64,000 nt of DNA from Paracyclopina nana. Taxonomy: Eukaryota; Arthropoda; Copepoda; Cyclopoida; Cyclopettidae. Location: assembly GCA_019096065.1 (NCBI GenBank), contig JAGUCH010000007.1:6036501-6100500 (forward strand). Direction: 5' to 3'. Below, in pieces: positions 25,501 through 35,700 of this stretch. Both the position numbers and the translations under genes were made by a program. The notes beneath the pieces are model-generated. The model was given only the letters and a program-made list of their open reading frames with translations. It was not told the DNA's origin and made no database searches. Positions within the stretch are counted from its first letter, which is position 1, and each line of letters opens with the position of its first letter.

Positions 25501-28500
25501 GCCAAGGCATGCACACAACTCAATGAAAAAAAGCCTGCAGCGAAAGCTGAGTCATCGCCCAAATGTAAACAACGTTATCAGACGGCCCGCTTTGTTGACG
25601 CGCTTTTGTTGCTCAAAACAGCCACTCCAATGGCTTTTTGCGCGGTTTGGTGTACGCTCTGTTACGGCACGTTTTACCCGAATGCCGACCATCATTATCT
25701 TTGCATGCCTCAAATTGATCATTGCAAATTGGGCATTTTAAATTCACAATCTGTAATTTCAGCTCGGCACGGATTGAATGGCACCAATGGCAATAATAAT
25801 AATGTCCAGCAGCAAGACAATGCTGAGGAGGAGTTGAACAACAATGACACCAGAGTGGTGGCTGCCAATGCTGGACAAGTGCAACAGGCTTCTCCTGCCG
25901 TTCCTGCCATTGCTCCTGCATCTGGGATCTTGCAGCCAGCAGTTGGCAGTGGAAGTAGTGCATGGTCTTCATCAAAAAATGTGTCAATTTTGAGCCCTGG
26001 AATACCACTGGATGACAGCATAATGGGCAATGACAAGAAGAAGAGGAAAAACAAGAAGAACCGAAGGAAGGGCAAAAAGGACAAGGAAGGCAAAGTTCCT
26101 CTGGGTCCTTATCCAATTGTTTCTCCAGGTAAATAACGAATCCCACACGTGAAGAATTCCTTTTTTGCTCAATTTTCTTATCAAGCAGAACAAACTGATG
26201 AAGGGTGGAGTTCACACTTGTGGAACTGCTCTTTGTTATATATGCTAGCCTATTTTGGGTGACATACTCACACACGCACACGTGGGCTGAATGCTTTTCA
26301 GACCCACAAAAATTAGATTTGTTCACGTTTTTAAAGATGAACCTCCGGAAACGAAAATCCAATCCGGACAAAGCCAGCTATCAAAAACAAACATAAAACG
26401 CCAGAAACCTTTCATTTTTATTTTTGTTTTGATCTCATCTGGGAACTCTTTTTAACCCACGTGACACAACAGCGCCATCCTTAAAGTCAGCGGCCAAAAC
26501 TTGAACCACACTTAATTGAATTATTGAAGCCCAATGAATAATTGACCTAAATTCAATTGTTGCACAAATGGAGGCGAGACTTGATGATCATATCCATTTC
26601 AATAACACTTAACATTAATTTTTAGGAACTCGCGAGTCCGCCTTTGTGCACGCCATTTCGAGCGCGGGGGTTGCTCATGCACTCACCCGAGCTTGCTCAA
26701 GCGGAGACCTGGAAAATTGCGGCTGCGATCGATCATTAAGGGGCATGTCTCCAGACGGCTTCCAGGTAATTACAAACATAACAGTAACAATTCAGATTCG
26801 GATTTCATGCCACTAAATTCCAATTGCAGTGGTCGGGTTGCAGCGACAATGTGGACTTTGGCATCACTCTATCGCGCCGATTTGTGGACGCGCGCGACCG
26901 CCAGAAAAGCAAGAAAAATCCGCGAAATGCCCAACCATTGATGAACTTGCACAATAATGAAGCTGGACGAAAGGTATGTGTAATGCCGTATAATACCCTC
27001 TCATTATCTGTCACCCGCCAAACGCACTCCTCAGTTCCCGACCAACATTTTATTTTAATTAAAACCTGACTTGCTGGCATAAAACTCTTGTAGTATGCTC
27101 AAAAAGGAATCCAGAGCATTTTGATGATTTTTCTGCTGTCAACTCGGTAGTCATTTCAAGTATGCCTTCAAAGTTATGCAAAGACTGCTTAGCGTCCGGT
27201 GGGGATCTTTTGTGCGCTGCAGATTATAGCATTACCATTATTTCCCTATTCTTAAGCCAGCCTAAGGGCAAAAAGCTCTATCTTGGGCGACCACACAAGT
27301 GCCTTTTTGTGGCCATTGCGCCGCTATTAATTGACCCCTTTTCATGAGTTATGAGGCGAGAATGACTGTTGAGAATCCAAACAGCCCCATTATAATTAAT
27401 ATTTCCATTTTGCTGCCGCAGCTTTTGGAGCGAAACATGAAAGTGGAATGCAAATGCCATGGTGTATCAGGCTCGTGTGAACTCAAGACCTGCTGGAGAT
27501 CCGTGGCCTCCTTCAGAATGGTGAGGTTTCCTTCTAAATTAGTCTTGTCATCAAAGCAATTTCTTACTTGATTATTCACAGATTGGAGAGATCTTGAAGA
27601 AGAAATTCGACCAAGCCCAAGAAGTGCGTCAAAGGAAGCGCAGAGGTCGTCGCATGCTCGAGCCTCGCTTCCAAAGGTTCAAGCCGCACACCGACACAGA
27701 TTTGGTCTTCTTGAAGAACTCCCCCTCCTACTGCGACTTCAATGTCAACGAGGGCTCTTTGGGAACCCATGGGAGAGAATGCAACCCTGTAAGTTGTCAA
27801 GAATTTGCAAACGTTTGCTAGTTGTAGATTGGTTTTGGAAATGGTGCTTACGCCTACTCTACAGCTTTGTGTGTACCATGAATACACTCAAGTATATCAA
27901 GGATACACAAAGAATACACCAAAGAGCATACAAAGAATACACTGAGAGTTAACCTTTAGATACTCTTAGAGTATATCAAGGATACACTTAGATTGTATCA
28001 AGGATACACTTAGATTGTATCAAGGATACACTTAGATTGTATCAAGGATACACTTAGAGTATATCTAGGATACACTTAGATTGTATCAATGATACACTTA
28101 GAGTATATCTAGGATACACTTAGATTGTATCAAGGATACACTTAGATTGTATCAAGGATACACGTAGAGTATATCTAGGATACACTTTGAGTACATATCT
28201 AGGATACACTAAGATTGTATCAAGGATACACATAGATTGTATCAAGGATACACGTAGAGTATATCTAGGATACACTTTGAGTACATATCTAGGATACACT
28301 TTTGAGTACATATCTAGGATACACTTGTACATATCTAGGATACACTTTGAGTACATATCTAGGATACACTTTGAGTACATATCTAAGATACACTTTGAGT
28401 ACATTTCAAAGATACACTTTGAGTACATATCTAGGATACACTTTGAGTACATATCTAGGATGCACTTTGAGTACATATCTAGGATACACTTAGAGTACAT

Positions 28501-29018
28501 CAAGGATACACTTAGAGTATAAAAACGATGCACTTAGTGTGTAAAAAGGATGCACTTAGTGTATAAAAAGGATTCACTTGGATTACATATCTAGGATATA
28601 CTTAGAGTACATATCTAGGATACACTTTGTATACATATCTAGGATACACTTTGAGTACATATCTAGGATGCCGACTTTAATAATAATGCACTTTGTTACA
28701 CTTTTTAAAAATATAATTTCAGAGATGGCTTACATTTAGTTTATTTTAGTACCCTTTTAGAAAGGGACTACTACTGATGATACTGTATGCAAATTGACAC
28801 TATGATTGAAATTCTGCAGTGCATTACATTCAAATCCGGATCTTTTGTTCTTTCAGAATGGAGACGGCCCCGAGAGCTGCGATGCCATGTGCTGCAACCG
28901 AGGCCACGTGACCCGCACAGAGCGAAGGGTCGAACGCTGCAAATGCAAATTTCACTGGTGCTGCTTTGTGCAGTGCGAAGAATGCTACCGGGAAGTGGAA
29001 GTGAGCACCTGCAAGTGA
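10506..29018 (+). CDS. Wnt4: Wnt4 ortholog with a large insertion
   Basis: Coding exons: 10506-10591, 21263-21374, 21752-22163, 22271-22300, 22360-22431, 25763-26128, 26626-26765, 26830-26973, 27422-27520, 27582-27788, 28857-29018; 609 residues, all phases consistent. The signal peptide is at the N-terminus ([17 protein letters not shown]). [30 protein letters not shown] and [10 protein letters not shown] match Wnt4. The frame resumes at residue 360 with [20 protein letters not shown], then [28 protein letters not shown] (lipid-acceptor Ser at about 470, where Porcupine attaches palmitoleate) and the C-terminal [12 protein letters not shown]. It is a secreted ligand for Frizzled receptors. 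Vertebrate WNT4 is about 351 residues; here residues 108-359 are an extra 252-residue low-complexity, charge-rich segment split over four exons. Intron 1 is 10.7 kb; others range from 59 bp to 3.3 kb. Wnt4 rather than another class is supported by NWL-like/SxVG, MDSV and [12 protein letters not shown]. Confidence 0.93.
12295..12433. repeat. 16-bp perfect inverted repeat around GCACACTGGGGCAAAC
   Basis: GCACACTGGGGCAAAC at 12295-12310 is exactly complementary to 12418-12433, with 107 bp between. The same CACACTGGGG core recurs elsewhere in Wnt4 intron 1, including all three units of the ~180-bp repeat. It could be a tiny fold-back element or a recurrent regulatory word. Confidence 0.6.
13460..13750 (+). 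repeat. Degenerate direct duplication, spacing about 230 bp
   Basis: A segment starting near 13462 (TAGCGCTGCAGCAGGTTA, then CAAATCAAAACAAA...GCGCGT) recurs in diverged form near 13692 (CAGCGCTGCAGCAAGTTA, then the same trailing words). Between them is a shorter duplicate of an ATCTTTAATTTTTGC stretch. It looks like an old tandem duplication in Wnt4 intron 1. Confidence 0.55.
15679..15920 (+). repeat. Three diverged copies of a CAGCTGATG...CAGTATGC..GGTCACC module
   Basis: Copies begin near 15679, 15788 and 15888, about 100-110 bp apart. Each has (C/G)AGCTGAT, a TATGC core and GGTCACC. Fragments of the same module (TCAGCTG plus GTTGACC.GTATGC) recur 8 kb downstream at about 23661-23690 and 23785-23810, inside a later Wnt4 intron. 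Confidence 0.55.
16729..17260 (+). repeat. Three tandem degenerate ~182-bp units in Wnt4 intron 1
   Basis: Units start at 16729, 16912 and 17093 (lengths 183 and 181 bp; the third fades out by about 17260). Each opens with GATCCGATGCACA, followed after a few bases by GCACACTGGG, and carries a second conserved block about 110 bp in (AGGATTCATTGCTTGGAAAT or a variant). This is a degenerate tandem repeat, not an open frame. Confidence 0.75.
19019..19535 (+). repeat. CAGCTG...GCGAGCGC repeats, 34-bp period in part
   Basis: TCAGCTGT(C/T/G)GCGAGCGC-like words occur at about 19018, 19053, 19450, 19484 and 19518. The last three are spaced exactly 34 bp and share GCTATT(T/A)TGTTATT spacers, so they form a short tandem array. 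All lie in Wnt4 intron 1. Confidence 0.65.
21653..22238 (+). promoter_or_regulatory. Cluster of composite TAAACAAACAGCTGA elements
   Basis: Copies at 21653-21667 and 21680-21694 (intron 2), and TCAACAAACAGCTGA at 22177-22191 and 22198-22212 plus TAAACAAACAGCTGA at 22224-22238 (intron 3). Each joins a forkhead-type core (T(A/C)AACA) to a CAGCTG E-box at fixed spacing. The sequence is observed; transcription-factor binding is inference. Confidence 0.55.
23655..23832 (+). promoter_or_regulatory. Second cluster of composite forkhead/E-box-like elements
   Basis: Variants at 23655-23669 (TAAATAATCAGCTGA), 23701-23715 (TAAACAAATAGCTGA), 23778-23792 (TAAACAATCAGCTGT) and 23818-23832 (TAAACAAACAGCTGA), all on the plus strand in the 3.3-kb Wnt4 intron. 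Same composite as the cluster around 21.7-22.2 kb. Confidence 0.5.
27880..28672 (+). repeat. Minisatellite with two interleaved unit types in the last Wnt4 intron
   Basis: About 0.8 kb of tandem repeats. The 5' part uses a 22-bp unit (GGATACACTTAGATTGTATC plus AA) and the 3' part a 24-bp unit (GGATACACTTTGAGTACATA plus TCTA), with hybrid and diverged copies at both edges. Open frames through it merely translate the repeat. It lies between the exons ending at 27788 and starting at 28857. Confidence 0.92.
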
Positions 29019-29861
29019 ACGAAGGAGGATCCCCATTCATACACTATTTGCATAATAGTAGAAAGCCCAAAGATTTCCAGCATCATTCATACAGACAAGA
29101 AATCTTGACAATTTTCAAAGTATTGAAGCAAAGCAAAAAATACTGATTGTGTCAGTAGATCAACTCATCATTATTACAATTATACGGAAAAAAAAGAATA
29201 CTGAATCAATAATGCTGCTTCTTTTAGCGTTGCCAGCATATTATGAAATGTACATATATGACTATTATTATTGTAGGATATCCTGAATCCTCCCAATGCT
29301 ACTACTACTTTTTGTCATCGTTTTCTCGTCTACAACACATTTAAAAAAACTACTATGTAACATTAACTATGATGATCACTCTCTGTAAAGCATGAAAATA
29401 ATTATTAGTGGAATAAAAATGATTTTTCTTCTTTTATTCAATGTGAATCTTTGCCTCGTGAGGTGGCAACAAAAAAGGTGTCTCTTATTCTTCATGAAAT
29501 AATGATTCAACACACTCGAATACACAACATTGAAATATTCATTTCTAAAGTAGTAGCAATAAATGTTGCATCATAGATGCATCTTTTACTAATGAATTTC
29601 CTCTTCTTTTAATTTCGACGACCAGCCAAAAGTAATGATCTCGATTCCTTCTGAAATGAATTTTTAACTCAAAAACACAAAAATAAGCATGTATACTAAA
29701 TAGGTCTAATGTTTCCTCTTCTTCTTCTTATTAGCGGATTTCGTTTTGTCTGCTACAAACACTCGAATGTTCTTAAGTTTCCATCATGATTCTTCTTCAA
29801 TTTGCAGTAATAAGTAGGTAGGAGTCGTTTTCATGAACTTTAAGGAAGAAATCTTCAAGCC

Positions 29862-31655
29862 TCAGTCTTCTCTATATACTTGGTAAATGTTTAACGATTC
29901 CTGAAAACGAAAACGAATTGAACGCAAAATTGATTGATTAATTAAATAGTTATACCAAAGCCTTTGTGCCTCCCTGTTTCGCGACAAAACCGATCTGACA
30001 TCCGACACAAATCGTAATGCATCCAAAACGGGCAACAAATTGAGCAAAGCCGTGTCATTGGGATCGTTGAACCATGATTTGATCGGAATTGCATTATCTA
30101 CAGTGGAAAAATGTACCAATAAGCATTAAAAAGCCAGCCGAAATTCGGCCAAGTAGTCAGGTACCTGGATAAGATCTGTAAGCGCCAGGCGAATTGTCCA
30201 GAATGAATACGGAAGCGAGATCAGAGCAAATTGCGCTGAGATCCTTGGTGTAGGATCCAAAATCAAGGGTACAATGCTGGCGATAATATCGACGCTTAAG
30301 AAGACCTTTGTCATTGTCTAGCTTGTCTGCCACGGCGGTCCCGTAGATCTCCATCGAGGCTGTAAACACCACGAGGTCATACCATTGGGATACCTAAAAT
30401 AAAATAGAGAAGTTTTAATTAGCTCGCTCCGCTCAAATAATCCAAGGCGGCAAACAGTCTTGGACACCTAGCTTACATTTGAGCTTTGTTTAGGTATGCG
30501 TCATTCTGGCAAACTGCCCGAGCATGACATTTCGTTGCTAGGAGCTAAAAAGTTTTCCTACTACTAAGGTAATTTTTTGACAGCTTTTTATAACAGGATT
30601 TTTGATCAAATGAAAAAACTTCAAATTAAGCCCATTTTGTTAAGATATGAATAATATTTTCTGTAGGAAATTCCATGGCAATTTTGAATTAAAATGAACA
30701 GGAAAAGTTTCCTTTTTTGACACATACCTTCTTCACCTTTGCCAATGTTCGGCTATTGCTTTATTTAATCAGTTACCTGCAAGGTTAAGAAGTAAATCTA
30801 TGGAGTGTACTTACTATTTTGAGGAAGTAGTCAACATGAGGTCTTTTGTGTACAAAGAATCTGACCGGATGCCGATCAATTGTGACTTTGAGTATGAAAT
30901 CCGGAGGCGTTCCGGGCTTCACTGTCGGCCTCAACACTCCGTCATGGAACGAATGTATCAGGGTCTCGTCCAAATCAAGGACGAGCGTCTTTCTCTTGAC
31001 AATACCTAGATGAGAAATTTCACAAAAATCAGCTCAAGTCATCAAGTTTTTTTTCAAATGCACTCACTAAGTCTGTGTTTTGAAAGTGGAGACAGTGGGT
31101 ACAGATTGTAGGTGATGGCTTTATGTTGGATTATCTGCAAAATAAGATCATTGTTTATTTAGGCCAGCAATACTTTATCTTTCAGCACTCATTGCAAAAA
31201 ATGAGTCATCGAGCGAACGTTTATCTGACATGGATACAAGCTTTCAACTTTGAAACAACCGTTACCTAAATAACTTGGCAAACTTCTAATATTATTCATG
31301 AACATGAATTCTTTGAATAATATTATTTCGCGAATATATTCAAGCTTCTCATTTAAGAATGACTCAAATTCAAAGACTTCAATAATGAAAAAATAAGTAA
31401 GCCTTAACTAAAAGCATAATTCAATCAAATTAATTTAAAGAGCGGCAGATTTGAAGAATGAGTTTGAAATAATGACAACAAGGCAAAAAGCCAAGATGAC
31501 GGGCAAAAATGGCCTTTTTAAGCACTCTCTTATGTAAGGCCAATTCCTATACTTACAGCCCTGGTTTGCTTCCTGAAGACATAGCAGATAAAAGTCCATA
31601 GTTTGGATGTGAAGACCACCAAGGCCCGAAGTCTGGTATGGAGTGATTTCAGCAT
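29862..31655 (-). CDS. CTDNEP1: CTD nuclear envelope phosphatase 1 (Dullard)
   Basis: Exons (complement): 31557-31655, 31068-31134, 30815-31005, 30165-30393, 29862-30097; 273 residues, frame intact. The N-terminal membrane segment is [20 protein letters not shown]. The haloacid-dehalogenase catalytic motif DLDETL (D66, D68, T70) is followed by [50 protein letters not shown] and [23 protein letters not shown], which is near identity to vertebrate CTDNEP1. It is a Ser/Thr phosphatase of the nuclear envelope/ER that dephosphorylates lipin, in complex with CNEP1R1, and affects BMP signalling. Vertebrate proteins end right after RLW; here 30 further residues follow (YNYLINQ... to YREDstop). I took the ATG at 31655; the same frame stays open upstream through a Ser-run but lacks conservation. 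Confidence 0.94.
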
Positions 31656-32782
31656 TGAATCCGGGAAAAGGCCAATGAAAAAGGCTGCTGCTGCTGAGGA
31701 GGAGGAAGAAGAAGATGACTTTGACACCGAGAGAGAGGTCAATGAGGTCATAACCAACACTGAGCAAGTTCCACGCGCAAAAAGGCCAACTACATCGTTC
31801 CAATCAGCCTTGGCCTTTATCTGACCTTTTCTCGCTTTCTGCGTCTCGATCAAACTTAAAACTTGGCCTTGTTTGGGTTTGTGAACGCGAATAAAGACGG
31901 ATCGGAAATTGGGACGCAGCGAAAAAGTTTTACCATTTCCTCACTCGAATTTTGGTATTTTTCTCCTCGTTTTGTAAATCTTACATCAAATAACAAAACA
32001 AACATTATTTCAAATCGATATATGAAAAAACGAAAGCAGAAATACTTGGAGTTTTGTCGTGATGTGTACATTTTTTTATTTTTTAGGCCCGATTTTGGTA
32101 CGCTCGTTTCAGCTGTGTTTTTCGTTATTTTGCGCGAACGGCGTATAAAATGGCTGAATAACTGTCTAGGGTTGGCTAAACTCTTGTCTTCACTGGTGAA
32201 AATCCATGAAATTCCGGCCAATTTTATGCATTGCTCACCAAAGAAAGATTTTTAATCAATCTTTCGTTAGATTTATCTCTGACATTTATTGATTCAGCTT
32301 GAGTTGAACTGAAAAAGCTAGCACTATTCCAGTGAAGGATAAAAGATTTGTCACCCCTATTCAATAACAGGAGAAAGTCCCTTCAATCCCTAGGTTGTGT
32401 GAGTACAATTATGATAAATAGCTTTCTTACACTTGCATTGAATTTTAGGATGGCCAGCCAAAGAAAAGCATGTATGGCCATTTTTCTGTTGCTGAAAACG
32501 AGCCAAAAATTCAAGGCAATGCTACTCTAATGGAAGGTTGAAAATACCAAAAGGATTTTTAGCTGCCATTTACAAAGTGCCAGAAATTAAACATAAGAAA
32601 AGGTGTAGTATGTATATTCAAAAGCACTTTTTTAATGGTTCCCAATTTCTTTGACTATTTCATCAACAGGAAGATTATCAGATGCATTTCCCACAAATGA
32701 GCAAGTAGGACAAACTAAGCTTGAGGGTGTTTTATTGAAGTATTGGAAATATAGTTCTAGTAGCATCAAAAGGTATTTATGC
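31656..32782. other. Intergenic region between CTDNEP1 and the VWA7-like gene
   Basis: About 1.1 kb, AT-rich, no recognised exon. It holds the CTDNEP1 promoter side and the 3' flank of the VWA7-like gene; a minus-strand AATAAA lies near 32731-32738, about 45 bp past that gene's stop. Confidence 0.5.
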
Positions 32783-35700
32783 TCATGAGCATGGATCAGT
32801 AATTACACCAATTTGCGATTTTGCCCCTGACATTCCTGTAGGTGAATAAGCCCATACTGTCAAAGTATATTTAGAATTACACTTGAGCTGTCTCTCTTCA
32901 ACTATTTGGCATCCATCACCAATTTCCTTGAATGGGCTCAGGAACTTGGATACTTCCACCTCACTTGTGGTCCAATCCCATGAATAGGCACATTGAGGAT
33001 CAATAAAAGCTGGACACCAACTTGCTATGAAACCATCAGAAAATGTATTGGTGATTCTAAGATTTGTAGCTGGGCCTGGCATATTGTCATTGGTGTTGAG
33101 TGTTATGTGTTTACTTTCTCCAAAAATATCTTGAGCCCATGCTCTCACACTGATTTCATAAACAGAGCAAGGTTTCAATGGTCCTGACAACAGAATTAAA
33201 ATAGTTTATAAGAAGAACCAATTGTTGCAAAAATGTGTACCTATTTTCATTTTGTTCTCATTCTTGCCAACTTTTGCGCCTCCTACATCATCCTCATTGG
33301 CTTTATTTGTCCAAATCACTTCATACTCATCAATACAGTTGAAATGCTGCTCTGGAGGAAACCAAGTGATGGTAGCTGTGGTGTCAGTAATCTCATGAAC
33401 TGTAACTTGAGTTGGATGATCCATGAATGAGGATAAACCAGTCGAAGCTTCTGCTGATAAAGTGATGCTTGATCCAGCTCCATTAAAGCCATCTGAATAG
33501 ATTGTCAAGTTGTAGTCAGTACAATATTTCAGTCCACTGATTCTTTCAATAAAATCAAAATTAAGAAAAGGATCTTCTGTGGTGAAAGTGGAACTTGACA
33601 TGGTTGAAGTGGAACTTGCCATAGTAGAAGTCACTGGCTCTGCGGTTGATTCTGTTGTTGTATCCTCCATTGTTGTGCCATCAAGTACCTCATCATAATC
33701 AGTAATGACCATGTCCTCATACTCATCTGGAGATCTTTTTGAGATGCTGTGATAGTCTTCAGAAACCGAATAAAAGCTAGTAACATATCTAGAGGTTAAA
33801 AATTGGTTATTTATGGTATGAGCTAGTTAGTTTCTGAAAAAGTTTACCTTTGTACACACCAAGACTTCTTATCAGGCTTATTCCATGCTAGGTAAATAGT
33901 ATTCATGTCAGTTTTGAGGGGTTGAAAATTGGTTGGTTCACCAGGTGCTGCAAATGTTGAAATCTTGTAGTTACTTAGATTTTATTGATATCACACTGTT
34001 AACCTTCCAATTCTGTACGATAGGTGTAAAAGGTATCTTCTCCAACCAATCCATTTTTAGTTACTGCTGCAATCCTAAATCTGTACTTTGCACATGGTTC
34101 AAGACCAGTTAGTTCAATTTCATTGACTTGGTCACTGGAAGATATTGCATCTGTCTCAGTGCAAATCTCATCCATCTTTGTGGAGTCTCTTCCAGAGTAG
34201 GCACTTGGAGGCAAAATCCTGTAGCAAACTTGGTATTTGAAAACACATTCCTTATGCTCAATTGGTGGATACCACTTAAGACCAATAGATGTGGAGGTGC
34301 TGTTTAAGAATGAAACACTTGTTGGCCCAGATGGAGCTGAAATGTGAAATGTAAGCTCTCATAGATAGATTCTTATTTTTCATTGGTATACCACTATCAA
34401 GTGTTGTTGCTTGGATCTGTCTGTATTGCTCAAAAGCTGTGCCTGGTTGAATCTGGTAGGCTGTCAAATTTAAATCATAAGTCATGCAAGACCTCAGCTT
34501 TGTTATTATGTCAGAGTTGTCACATTCTAAGAAATTGTGAAACAATTTAAAAATAACATACAGGGCTGGTTAATAAATCCTCATACCCTTTGTCCTACTG
34601 ATGTGAGTGTAATCAATTTCTCCATCAGACGCAAGAAATTCCATTTCATATCGATCGACTCCTTCCCAATCTGAGCATGGGCAAATCCAATGAGCCATCA
34701 AGGATGAGCTTGAAACATCAGACACACTGAGTCTGCTGCAGTTTCTGAATGGACCCTTGAAAAAATCCTTTCGGTTGGGATTCCCAGCAACATCAATGAT
34801 GCTAAGTGCAGCTTTTCTGATACAACATGAAGCAGCAAAGCTTATAGAGATATTGTCATTTGTACCAATCTCAAACTCATCAATATTAAGCTCAGCATCT
34901 CCCTCAAAGTCCACACCTACATACTTCATGCCTCAAGAAAAAGAAAACTTATCATTTCTGATTGGAGCTATTGGAATTGTAAATTGGTTTACCTGTTTCA
35001 TAATCAGACACAATGGCTGTAAAACTCCAGGAGTACAAATCACAAGTGCTTTCACTGCTTGAAGCATCATCACATTCCTCCTCAATGAGGATGATGTATT
35101 CAGGCTTTGTGGTATCCATGACCTAAAAACATATAGTCATGAGTAAGATACATAAAAAATGGCAAAAAAATCCCTACCCCAGAAGTGATGACTAAGCTTG
35201 ACAAAGCAGAATTCTGAGTGCCATCTAGCAAACTTGTGGCTGTTACTACAATTGTGCTCACATCACCAACCTGTGCATCACTGTCAACCAAGAACTGTGT
35301 TTTAAAGGGGACTGAGTCATCCTCATCAATTTCAAGTCTGGGAAAATTTATCTGATTGAAAATATTATATCATTCAAATGTGTTCCATTACATCATGATT
35401 GGGTCTGATACTAAATATCCCAGATCATCAGAGATCTCAACCTTGACATTGGAAGGTAGGTTACCAAAGTTGTAAATGGTGAATTCTGCTTCAATGGTTT
35501 CTCCAGGCGATGCTTCAATCTTTGCTGAAGAAGCAGTCACTTCCACATAAGTGGTTGCAGGAGAAATAAGGGAAGTTTTCACTCTATGAAAAATGTTCCC
35601 TCCTAAGGCAAAATGGGGACATTGAATAAGTAGTAGAACAACAGGTACATACTATTATCAGTTCCCTCAATCCTTATGTAGAAAGACTCATTGGGCATTC

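Noticed and set aside
25217-25762. Open frame running into the Wnt4 exon at 25763 from upstream
   Set aside because: The stretch before TTTCAG at 25757-25762 is intronic: the acceptor fits and phase 1 continuity comes from the preceding exon at 22431.
27880-28672. Spaced repeats that could suggest a CRISPR-like array, and a repetitive protein in both frames
   Set aside because: Units are contiguous 22/24-bp tandem repeats without unique spacers, lie in a Wnt4 intron of a eukaryotic gene, and the frames only translate the repeat.
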